Shown here: one piece after another, positions 54,648-62,031 of the stretch | Position numbering within the stretch: position 1 is the stretch's first letter | Layout: each line of letters opens with the position of its first letter | Source of the DNA: Bacteroidales bacterium | Lineage (GTDB): Bacteria; Bacteroidota; Bacteroidia; Bacteroidales; F082 | Assembly (NCBI GenBank): GCA_021647205.1 | Contig: JAKIVD010000015.1 | Location: 37,887 to 101,886 of the forward strand | Reading direction: 5' to 3' | Length of the DNA stretch: 64,000 bases | The notes under the pieces: model-generated | What the model was told of the DNA's origin: nothing | Databases searched by the model: none | Seen by the model: only the letters and a program-made list of their open reading frames with translations | Made by a program: the position numbers and the translations under genes

Positions 54648-54845
54648 GTTTACTTACCCGGCCATCATCTTCATGCTTGATTTCGTTAGTTCCATTAGTT
54701 CAGTTTTAAGTTAGTCATTAAAATGCGAAGTAATAACTTGCGGAACTCAGTTTCTGTCCATTGGGAAGGATAAATTAAAACTCCCAACGAAGACAATTTT
54801 ATATAAGGAACAGAATATTCTATGTAGCTCAATAGGGTTTTTTCA

Positions 54846-54853
54846 TATATTTG
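54846..54853 (+). promoter_or_regulatory. -7 box of the recombinase gene
   Basis: TATATTTG matches the -7 consensus eight bases before the start codon; the -33 candidate (TATG at 54821) is weak. Transcription would start near the ATG, so the mRNA may be almost leaderless. Confidence 0.4.
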
Positions 54854-54861
54854 TCAAAGCT

Positions 54862-56016
54862 ATGCAGCGGGCTCTTCTTACTAAAGATACAAAACTTGTG
54901 AAACCTAAGCACACTATAGTACTAACTGAAAATTTTCATCGTGGGGAAACCATTGTCGGACTCTGGTTTGACCCAAAACAAAAACCGATACTTGATCGTG
55001 TGAGGCGCTTATCCAATGTGCATTGGAGCAATCGTAAAGGCTGCTGGTATATTGATAAAAGTAGTTTTAAACTATCTGTTTTTTTCACTGCCTTACGAGA
55101 TTTGGCATACATTGACTATAGTGCCCTCAAAAGCGAAGTTGAGGTCGAAAAGGGAATTCAAACCACAAAAGACCGAAAAGAACCAAACGTTACCTTGCCG
55201 AAAGGTTATCTTGAGCTACTAGACCAAAAGCGATACAGCGAGAGCACCAAAGCTGCTTATTCAAAGTATTTTCGGGACTTTATCAGTCATTTTGAAGATG
55301 AGGATTTGACGGAGGTTTCAGTTGAACAAATCAATGCCTACATCCTGTATTTAATACGTGTACAGAAAATCTCACCCAGTCAACAAAACCAGCGAATAAA
55401 CGCCATCAAGTTTTATTACGAAAAAGTATTGGAGCGCGAAAAGCAATACTTATCTATTGAACGACCAAGAAAAGAAAGAAGACTACCAAATGTGTTAAGT
55501 AAGGAAGATATTTTGAAGATAATCAGTAGTATTGACAATTTGAAGCATCGCTGCATCATAGAAATGATATATTCTGCCGGCTTGCGGCGGGGGGAACTCA
55601 TTAACTTATCAATTAAAGACATTGATTCAGAGCGGATGTTGGTTAAAATAATAGGAGGAAAAGGTAAAAAGGACAGGTATACTTTGCTTTCACGAAAAAC
55701 ACTTGAAGACTTACGGAAGTATTATAAGCAATACAAACCCCGAAAGTGGCTGTTTGAAGGCAATCAAAGAAACCAATACAGTGCTGCAAGTATTGCGAAT
55801 ATTTTAAAGCGGGCAGTTCGTAAAAGCGGCATTATCAGGCACGTAACGCCGCATACCTTGCGACATAGTTTTGCCACTCATTTGTTGGAGCAGGGAACAG
55901 ATTTGCGGTACATACAGGAAATACTTGGACATGAAAGTCCAAAAACAACTGAGATCTACACCCATGTTTCGAAGAAGAAAATAGAAGACATAAAAAATCC
56001 GCTGGATGACATTTAG
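54862..56016 (+). CDS. Tyrosine recombinase (XerC/D-like), candidate cassette integrase
   Basis: A 384-residue site-specific recombinase. Residues about 18-95 are an extra N-terminal domain (FHRGETIVGLWFDPKQ, then HWSNRKGCWYID). A SAM-like core-binding domain follows (about 118-200) and a catalytic domain with the complete set R242 (AGLRRGEL), K267 (GGKGKKDR), H331 and R334 (HTLRHSFATHLL), H357 (ILGHES) and Y366 (EIYTH). The stretch between KDR and HTLRH is about as long as in XerD, so no IntI-specific insertion is visible, although the end IKNPLDDI recalls IntI tails. It is directed toward the cassette array, whose first core site is 108 bp past its stop. Confidence 0.92.
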   Translation: MQRALLTKDTKLVKPKHTIVLTENFHRGETIVGLWFDPKQKPILDRVRRLSNVHWSNRKGCWYIDKSSFKLSVFFTALRDLAYIDYSALKSEVEVEKGIQTTKDRKEPNVTLPKGYLELLDQKRYSESTKAAYSKYFRDFISHFEDEDLTEVSVEQINAYILYLIRVQKISPSQQNQRINAIKFYYEKVLEREKQYLSIERPRKERRLPNVLSKEDILKIISSIDNLKHRCIIEMIYSAGLRRGELINLSIKDIDSERMLVKIIGGKGKKDRYTLLSRKTLEDLRKYYKQYKPRKWLFEGNQRNQYSAASIANILKRAVRKSGIIRHVTPHTLRHSFATHLLEQGTDLRYIQEILGHESPKTTEIYTHVSKKKIEDIKNPLDDI

Positions 56017-56100
56017 AAGCTTACACGACAAAAACCTATACATACATCCCGTTTTAGGGGGCATAAGATTAATTAATTCTGGGGACAAGGAAGATATAAA

Positions 56101-56131
56101 CCTAATATTGTACATTTACACCCGTTGTGCC
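56101..56131 (+). promoter_or_regulatory. First core site of the array (attI-like)
   Basis: CCCGTTGTGCC at 56121-56131 carries the first crossover site, GTTGTGC. The AT-rich segment before it (TATTGTACATTTACACCC) resembles the L' sides of the three attC sites, but no matching R''/L'' half is found to its left. That fits an attI or a left-over attC half. Confidence 0.6.
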
Positions 56132-56230
56132 TCATTGTGAAACCAGCCGCACAGTCAAGCACATTTGGTTTTTACCGACCCAAAAGCCAACCAATAAAAA
56201 AACCAAAAGAGCTTACTTTTTCCTTCCCAT

Positions 56231-56300
56231 TTTGACTTTAATTGAAAAGTTATTGTATATTTGCCAGTAATTAGCAAGTTAATTTTTTGCAAGTCTTAAT
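56231..56300 (+). promoter_or_regulatory. Promoter and candidate controller operator of cassette 1
   Basis: TTTG (56231-56234) and TATATTTG (56256-56263) form a good -33/-7 pair with 21-bp spacing, giving a start near 56270. Overlapping and following it are AATTA-(6)-TAATT (56269-56284) and a direct repeat GCAAGTTAAT/GCAAGTCTTAAT (56274, 56289), placed where a controller protein would block or adjust transcription. Confidence 0.45.
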
Positions 56301-56301
56301 T

Positions 56302-56634
56302 ATGGCAACATTTGGGGAGTTCTTAAGAAAAGAGCGAGAAAAAAAAGGGTTAAATCAGAGTGAATTTGGTTTAAAAGTTGGTCTTATTATGACTGACGTT
56401 AGTAAAGTTGAAAATGGTAGAAAAAAATTCCCTTTTGATAATTTAAAAAAACTTTCAAAATTTCTCGGACAAGACTATGAAGAAATTAAAACAATATATG
56501 TTGCTGATATACTTGTTGACGAAGTAAAAAAATACAATTGTTCTGATATTGTTTTTTCAGTAGCAGAAGAACAGTCAAAATATTTGAGCAATAAAAATGC
56601 TAAACAAACAACGATAAAATTTGATAAGCAATGA
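56302..56634 (+). CDS. XRE-family HTH regulator (restriction-modification controller-like)
   Basis: A 110-residue protein from ATG 56302. The N-terminal 65 residues form an XRE/Cro helix-turn-helix: GEFLRKEREKKGLNQSEFGLKVGLIMTDVSKVENGRKKFPFDNLKKLSKFLG. The length and its position as first gene before a methyltransferase are like C proteins of restriction-modification systems, though it is somewhat longer than a typical C protein and its C-terminal half is unassigned. It overlaps the methyltransferase by 4 bp (ATGA), so the two are translationally coupled. It likely binds the repeats at 56269-56300. Confidence 0.85.
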   Translation: MATFGEFLRKEREKKGLNQSEFGLKVGLIMTDVSKVENGRKKFPFDNLKKLSKFLGQDYEEIKTIYVADILVDEVKKYNCSDIVFSVAEEQSKYLSNKNAKQTTIKFDKQ

Positions 56635-58472
56635 GGTATTACGGAGCAAAAACAAAGCTACTCCCATTTATAGAAGAAGTAGTTAAATCAACAGGAGTAA
56701 ACGGAACTTCAAACTTTGTTGATTTATTTGCTGGTACTACTTCTGTGGGACAGCACTTTAAAAAATTAGGATATACGGTATATTCAAATGATATGTTGGA
56801 ATTTTCCTATGCATTATCTAAAACATACATTGAACTTAACAAAGAGCCCGAATTCAAGAAGCTCAAATCCAAATTAAAACTGAAAAATGGCTTGAATAGC
56901 CTGTTTGATTTTTTAAACAATTTAGAAACAAATACTAAAGGCTTCATCTATGAAAACTATTCTCCAAATGGAGAAAGAATGTATTTTACAGATGAAAATG
57001 CCCTAAAAATTGACACTTTCAGAACTTTGTTCGAGGAATGGAAAGACGAAAGAATAATTAACGAGTTAGAGTATTATTACCTAATTACCTCTTTGCTAAG
57101 GGGCGTAAATTTAGTCAGTAACGTAACAGGAACTTATGGAGCATATTTAAAAACTTGGGATAACCGAGCACTAAAACCTCTTATTTTAGAAGAAGTACCC
57201 ATTATTGAAAGTTCCACAAAAAACAAGGCATTTAAAAAGGATGCTAATGAACTAATAAAAAATATAAAACCAGACATTTTATATTTAGACCCACCGTATA
57301 ATTCAAGGCAATACGCATCTAATTACTTCCTGCTCGAATTAATCGCTGAAGGTTGGTTTGGAGAAAAAAAACCGGAGATATATGGGAAAACCGGAATGAG
57401 AAATTATGAACATCAAAAATCTGATTATTGTTCAAAAAACAACGCTTTGAACGCATTAGAGGATTTGGTTCTAAATGGAAGTAAAGCAAAATATATTTTG
57501 CTAAGCTATAATAATGAAGGTGTTATAAGTCAATCTGACATTCAAAAAGCATTAGAAAGAGTTGGATATGTGGAAACAATGTATGAAAACCACAAACGAT
57601 ATAGAAGTATAAATCAAACAGTAGAAGACCCTCAACTTACAATGGAATTTGTTTATAAAGTAAAACCAAAAAAAACTGTCAATAAAACTAATAATTTGAC
57701 TGGTAAAGAATGGTTGCAAAACTCTTTTAGTATATGGAGAGAATTAGGAAAGACAGAGGAAGAAAAAAAGCTAAAACATCCTGCTATTTTCACAATCAAA
57801 CTTGCTTCAAAATTAATCGACACATTTTGTAAACCAAATGGAGGAAAAATCCTTGACCCATTCGCTGGTTCAGGGACTACTCTTATTGCGGGGTTATTAA
57901 AAGAAAAGGAAGTGATTGGATTTGATTTAAGCAATAAGTTTAAAGACCTATTCATTAAACGAGCAACTCGTTCATATAACTTTAATGAATACAATCTTGA
58001 AAACAATTACATTATAAATGATTCAAGGTTTTTATCTCAACACGTAGAAGAGAATAGTATTGACTTGTGTATTACATCTCCGCCTTATTGGGATGTACTA
58101 AACAGAAGAAGAACGGCTGACTACAAAAACAATGTAAACTATTCAGACCAAAATGAAGATTTGGGGAATATAGAAGATTACAATGACTTTTTAAAATCTC
58201 TGAAAGATGTAACAAAAGAGGTTTTTAAATCCTTAAAACCAAAGGGATATTTCATTTTGAATGTTATGGATTTAAGAAAAAAGAGCGATTTTTATCCGTT
58301 ACATATGGACGCTTCTATCCTTGCCAAAGAGGTTGGATTTAACTTAGAAGATATTATCATTTGGGATAGACAAAATGAATACAATAATATGCGACCACTT
58401 GGTTATCCCTTTAAATTCATAGTAAACAAAGTCCACGAATACTTATTGATTTTACGCAAACCTGAGAAATAG
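56631..58472 (+). CDS. Fused double DNA methyltransferase
   Basis: A 613-residue protein with two methyltransferase domains. The N-terminal half is a D12/Dam-like N6-adenine enzyme: RYYGAKTKLLPFI, SAM motif DLFAGTTSVG (31-40) and catalytic DPPYNSRQY (220-228). After a short linker the C-terminal half has a HPAIFTIKLASKLI segment, SAM motif DPFAGSGTT (409-417) and catalytic TSPPYW (482-487), in circularly permuted order relative to the beta class; TSPPY is usual for N4-cytosine or N6-adenine enzymes. Two fused enzymes would suit a non-palindromic target, each half protecting one strand. It overlaps the regulator by 4 bp and ends 1 bp before the next gene. Confidence 0.9.
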   Translation: MRYYGAKTKLLPFIEEVVKSTGVNGTSNFVDLFAGTTSVGQHFKKLGYTVYSNDMLEFSYALSKTYIELNKEPEFKKLKSKLKLKNGLNSLFDFLNNLETNTKGFIYENYSPNGERMYFTDENALKIDTFRTLFEEWKDERIINELEYYYLITSLLRGVNLVSNVTGTYGAYLKTWDNRALKPLILEEVPIIESSTKNKAFKKDANELIKNIKPDILYLDPPYNSRQYASNYFLLELIAEGWFGEKKPEIYGKTGMRNYEHQKSDYCSKNNALNALEDLVLNGSKAKYILLSYNNEGVISQSDIQKALERVGYVETMYENHKRYRSINQTVEDPQLTMEFVYKVKPKKTVNKTNNLTGKEWLQNSFSIWRELGKTEEEKKLKHPAIFTIKLASKLIDTFCKPNGGKILDPFAGSGTTLIAGLLKEKEVIGFDLSNKFKDLFIKRATRSYNFNEYNLENNYIINDSRFLSQHVEENSIDLCITSPPYWDVLNRRRTADYKNNVNYSDQNEDLGNIEDYNDFLKSLKDVTKEVFKSLKPKGYFILNVMDLRKKSDFYPLHMDASILAKEVGFNLEDIIIWDRQNEYNNMRPLGYPFKFIVNKVHEYLLILRKPEK

Positions 58473-58473
58473 T

Positions 58474-59382
58474 ATGGAGAAGAACAAAATATCAAATTTT
58501 TTAACCCCTGATATATCATATCTTTTAGGGTTAATTACTGGTAGAGGTGAAATTCAATATAATCAAGATGTTAAGAAAATCATCATTGATTTTGAATTTA
58601 AAACTCTGAAATCAACTGCAATTACAAAGACTTTCGACCAAAAACTTCATATCCAAACAAGCTTGGATAAAATTGTTGTCAGGCTTCAAAATATGGGAAT
58701 TAACGTATTAAAAGATGTTTCTGAAAACAAAATCTCATTAGTTCTTAAATGGGATAAAGAAGATATTTCCTGGCTGTTTATCAAATACTTGATAAACGGC
58801 AAACGATTTAGTTATCACGATTTTCAAGTGCCTGAACCAATTTTTGAATCTACAACTGCAAATAAAAAGGAATTTATTAGAGGAATTTCTGATGTTACTG
58901 CATATGTTAGAGCATCAAACTACTATGGGTTTTCTGCCGACCAACCAAAAAGATATAGGGTTTATATTGAAATTACACAAACAAATTGGCATTTACCGCC
59001 TCAATTATGTCAGTTATTGCAATCTGTTGATGTACCTGTTCAAAATATAAATTTTGGTCATCCAAACTTAAGAGACCCAAATAACAAAAAAGGTGGTCGT
59101 TTCTGGGCCAAAGAACATCAAATGAAAATCTTTGCAGATGATTTTCAAAAAATAGGTTTTTACATATCTCATAAAGAAGAAGCTTTAACTGAATTAGCCG
59201 AAAGCAATAAATCTAATTTTGAGGACAGTATTCCTCTTTGTGACGGTACTACAAGTAGAAAAAAGACAAAGCCAATCCATCCTGATGAAAATGATTCTGG
59301 ATTACCAATCGAACTTAAGGGAATGCACTTTGATGGATATAAAGAAATTTGTAAATGTTTAAATTGTTATAAGCAGAATTGA
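58474..59382 (+). CDS. LAGLIDADG-like protein in the restriction-modification operon
   Basis: A 302-residue protein I do not recognise as a known restriction enzyme. Two LAGLIDADG-type helices are visible: YLLGLITGRGEI at 16-27 and FIRGISDVTAYV at 134-145. In both, the acidic residue expected at the catalytic position is replaced (Arg24 and Thr142), so cleavage by this fold is doubtful, and sequence recognition seems more likely. The region KRYRVYIEITQTNWHLPPQLCQLLQ follows the second helix. The C-terminus has C256, C293, C295 and C298, a possible zinc site. Only one base separates it from the methyltransferase, and it is one base overlapped by the nuclease gene. Confidence 0.62.
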   Translation: MEKNKISNFLTPDISYLLGLITGRGEIQYNQDVKKIIIDFEFKTLKSTAITKTFDQKLHIQTSLDKIVVRLQNMGINVLKDVSENKISLVLKWDKEDISWLFIKYLINGKRFSYHDFQVPEPIFESTTANKKEFIRGISDVTAYVRASNYYGFSADQPKRYRVYIEITQTNWHLPPQLCQLLQSVDVPVQNINFGHPNLRDPNNKKGGRFWAKEHQMKIFADDFQKIGFYISHKEEALTELAESNKSNFEDSIPLCDGTTSRKKTKPIHPDENDSGLPIELKGMHFDGYKEICKCLNCYKQN

Positions 59383-59864
59383 TGTATAGTAATGAAATAG
59401 AAATGTATCCAGACATTATAGTTTGGCTTAAAAAGAGACTTCAAGGTGATTTTGGTAAAAAAGCCAAAAAAGTAATTGTGCTTGACACTCACGATAGTGA
59501 TTTGTCTAATTTCATAATGAAATTAAATTATCAAAAGTTCTTTCCTGAATTTACAACATACAAAATACGTCAAGATATAACAGGCTTTATAGAATATGAG
59601 AACAAGGTTGATTTAGTTTTCGTAGAATGCAAAAATTCAAAACTGACCTTGATTAATTTATCACAACTCATTGGGTATTCTTGTATTGCTTTACCTATTT
59701 TTTCAATTTTAATTGCTCCACAAGGAATGGGAACAACTTTGAGTAAATTATTAACTTCATTTAATCGAAAAGACGTTTTGGAATTTAGACCAAAACACAG
59801 TATTGAAGTATTAAAATGGGATAAAAACAAACAGGATATTGATTATATGAATAGTGTTAAATAA
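59382..59864 (+). CDS. PD-(D/E)XK nuclease-like protein (probable restriction subunit)
   Basis: A 160-residue protein started at ATG 59382, overlapping the previous stop by one base (TGATG). The nuclease core is ITGFIEYENKVDLVFVECKN: an acidic residue (D65 or D77), then E82-x-K84, in the D...ExK order of the fold, with a following helix LSQLIGYSCIAL. The protein is short for a stand-alone restriction enzyme, and its coupling to the LAGLIDADG-like gene suggests that the two form a heteromeric endonuclease, with recognition and cutting on separate chains. This division is inferred. Confidence 0.68.
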   Translation: MYSNEIEMYPDIIVWLKKRLQGDFGKKAKKVIVLDTHDSDLSNFIMKLNYQKFFPEFTTYKIRQDITGFIEYENKVDLVFVECKNSKLTLINLSQLIGYSCIALPIFSILIAPQGMGTTLSKLLTSFNRKDVLEFRPKHSIEVLKWDKNKQDIDYMNSVK

Positions 59865-59967
59865 AATCATCCGAAGCAAGTTCAAGCACATTGCAATCCT
59901 CGTTCCTGCGGTTGCAAAGAGCTTTCACGCCAATACTGACAGACAACAGGACGAAAAAAACAACGAA

Positions 59968-60099
59968 GGCACAACAAAAAATATAGTGCATTTGGCAGAT
60001 AGTGCTAAAAATGAAGATGATAGCAATAAATAAACATAGTAGTAAATTGAAAATTTATAGCGTTGAAATGCCAAACGCACCATATTCAAACCGTTGTAC
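59968..60099 (+). repeat. attC-like site 1 (end of cassette 1)
   Basis: R'' GGCACAAC (59968-59975), L'' around 59979-59996, L' 60070-60087 and R' GTTGTAC (60093-60099). L'' and the complement of L' agree at about 15 of 18 positions, the differences being mostly purine-purine. R'' is the exact reverse complement of the core at 56124. The central loop contains AGTGCTAAAAATGAA, also found in attC-like site 3. Confidence 0.82.
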
Positions 60100-60118
60100 A
60101 GCATTAAAAAAAGACTAA

Positions 60119-60961
60119 ATGAATAGACCACAAACAATTCAAATTTTTCTCCCAGATGGTTCACCCAGAAGTGTGAAAATTGCTGAAATAACTAATCGTG
60201 TAGTTAAAGCAGTTTTAGTACCTAGAAATAAACTTGACTACATAGCAACTCGAGACGAATTGAATAATGTTGGCATATATTTCTTATTTGGAGAATCTGC
60301 CGATAAAGCAAAACCGATTGTTTACATCGGTGAGGCAGAAGAATGTTATGAGCGTTTGAAACAACATAATAGGACAAAAGAGTTTTGGAATTACGCAGTT
60401 GTTATGGTTTCCAAAATTAATGCCTTCACTAAATCACACGCAAAGTATTTAGAGCACGTAGCTATTGATCAAGCCAAAGATTCAAATAGATATGAAACTG
60501 AAAACCAAACAGCACCGAGTAAACCTTTTGTGACTGAATCGATGGAAGCAGATCTGCTTGACAGTTTTGACACAATTAAAATACTATTATCGACTCTAGG
60601 TTTTCCTGTATTTGACAAAATTGTAAAGGAACAAATTGCACCCAAAGAACTACTTATTTTAAAGGGGAGAAACATTAAAGCTGAGGGAGATTTAATTGAT
60701 GATGGATTTGTGGTTTTCAAAGGTTCTCAGTTAAAGAAAGAAACTGTTCCTTCATGTCACGAATATCTCATTAACTTGAGGCAAAAACTATTACAAAGTG
60801 AAATAATTGTTGAAAAGGATAGCAATTATGTGTTTGTACAGGATTACGTATTTAACTCACCTAGTACTGCCGGAGGAGTTGTTTTAGGACGTTCAACAAA
60901 TGGTTGGACAAAATGGAAAAACGAGTCTGGTAAGACTCTAGATGAACTTAAAAGAAAATAA
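60119..60961 (+). CDS. GIY-YIG nuclease with DUF4357 domain
   Basis: A 280-residue protein starting 20 bp inside cassette 2. The GIY-YIG domain has GIY at 52-54, YIG at 69-71, the conserved arginine near 79 (CYERLKQH) and a glutamate near 112 (KYLEH), so all key positions look occupied. The C-terminal part near 250-278 (SPSTAGGVVLGRSTNGWTKW) matches DUF4357, which occurs on GIY-YIG and restriction-like proteins. The protein is predicted to cut DNA or be a nuclease-derived sensor. The next gene begins 3 bp after its stop. Confidence 0.85.
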   Translation: MNRPQTIQIFLPDGSPRSVKIAEITNRVVKAVLVPRNKLDYIATRDELNNVGIYFLFGESADKAKPIVYIGEAEECYERLKQHNRTKEFWNYAVVMVSKINAFTKSHAKYLEHVAIDQAKDSNRYETENQTAPSKPFVTESMEADLLDSFDTIKILLSTLGFPVFDKIVKEQIAPKELLILKGRNIKAEGDLIDDGFVVFKGSQLKKETVPSCHEYLINLRQKLLQSEIIVEKDSNYVFVQDYVFNSPSTAGGVVLGRSTNGWTKWKNESGKTLDELKRK

Positions 60962-60964
60962 TAA

Positions 60965-61444
60965 ATGATTGAAAGTAAAATTCAAATAGAATTAAAGATA
61001 TGGCTTGAAAAGTTATTTAAGGACTCTGATCTATTAATTCAGGACGAAGTAAAAGTTCAACTTGGCGAGCAGTTATCAAATATCAGGACTGATCTAGTAA
61101 TTATTCAATCCAAGAGTAATGTACTGCATGCATATGAAATAAAGAATAAATTAAAACCCGAGAGTTTTAACTCTGCTTTTTGGCAAACGAATAGTATGTA
61201 TGGAAATTACAAATGGCTTGTTACTAATGAAAAAAGCAGTCAATATATTCAACTTGAAAAATTAAAAGATAAAGGAATTGGTTTAATTCTATTTAACGAA
61301 TCATTAGGTAAGTTAGAATTTAAAACGAAGCTAAAAGCTAAATATATTGATGGTAATATGTTGAACTATTACCCAGAATTAAAAAAAGAATGGAATAAAA
61401 AAGAAAAACATGGCAGTCACCCGAGTCCAAAAAAGAAGAATTAA
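60965..61444 (+). CDS. PD-(D/E)XK nuclease-like protein of cassette 2
   Basis: A 159-residue protein, 3 bp downstream of the GIY-YIG gene. The likely core is RTDLVIIQSKSNVLHAYEIKN: D43 followed by E-x-K (Glu58, Lys60), a PD-(D/E)XK-like arrangement with the preceding QDEVKVQLGEQLSNI. The remaining part is mixed alpha/beta. Family identity is uncertain; it might be a defective or non-catalytic member. Its end overlaps the HNH gene by 35 bp, so the two are coupled. Confidence 0.6.
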   Translation: MIESKIQIELKIWLEKLFKDSDLLIQDEVKVQLGEQLSNIRTDLVIIQSKSNVLHAYEIKNKLKPESFNSAFWQTNSMYGNYKWLVTNEKSSQYIQLEKLKDKGIGLILFNESLGKLEFKTKLKAKYIDGNMLNYYPELKKEWNKKEKHGSHPSPKKKN

Positions 61445-61844
61445 GGAGGAAGCGGGTAATAGATGTGCCATTCCAAATTGTAATGTTACGTCCCCGCTTG
61501 ATATACATCATATACAATATCAGGAGAACGGAGGTTCTGATGAAGATGATAATCTAATCTGTCTCTGTAGAAATTGTCACGGCAGAGTTCATAATAATGA
61601 CATTGAAGACATCTCCATAAGAACTTATAAAAGAAACCTTGTGTTAAGATCAGCACGCTTGTTTCCTCACGAAGTACCATATTTAGAAGCTCTACTTGTT
61701 GGTGAACAAATTGAGCTAGATGAAGAAACTGTAGTTCAAGTTAGAAGGCTTGAAAGAAACAGATTTATACGTATTCAACACTTACGAAGAAATGATGTGT
61801 ATAGATTATCAATCACTCAAATTGGAAGAGAATTAATAGAATAA
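61410..61844 (+). CDS. HNH endonuclease
   Basis: A 144-residue protein. The HNH fold occupies residues 15-62: C19 and C24, the catalytic DIHHI (H33-H34), N48 in DDNLICLC, and the second metal pair C53/C56 with H57 and H61. Structural zinc and catalytic metal sites are both complete. The remaining 80 residues are helical and unassigned (LEALLVGEQIELDEET). It closes the three-gene operon of cassette 2, ending just before the attC-like site. HNH proteins cut DNA in restriction and intron homing; a role here as the effector is plausible. Confidence 0.87.
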   Translation: MAVTRVQKRRIKEEAGNRCAIPNCNVTSPLDIHHIQYQENGGSDEDDNLICLCRNCHGRVHNNDIEDISIRTYKRNLVLRSARLFPHEVPYLEALLVGEQIELDEETVVQVRRLERNRFIRIQHLRRNDVYRLSITQIGRELIE

Positions 61845-61848
61845 CGCT

Positions 61849-61978
61849 GTACAACAATGTATAAAAATAATAGCCGAGGAAGTAGTAAATTCAAGGGTTG
61901 TAGCCCGCTTCAACTTCATTGTAAATTGAAAGATTTGAGTTCCGTAATCGGCTACTATTCTTATACTCACCGTTGTGC
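61849..61978 (+). repeat. attC-like site 2 (end of cassette 2)
   Basis: R'' GTACAAC (61849-61855), L'' TGTATAAAAATAATAGCCGA (61858-61877), L' at 61948-61967, R' GTTGTGC (61972-61978). L'' and the complement of L' match at 17 of 20 positions. The R'' is the exact complement of the core at 60093, and the agreement extends to ten bases (GCTGTACAAC versus GTTGTACAGC). Confidence 0.85.
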
Positions 61979-62031
61979 GGCATACGTGTACCGTAAAATT
62001 AAATAACCAATTAAATGCTTACATTTGCATC

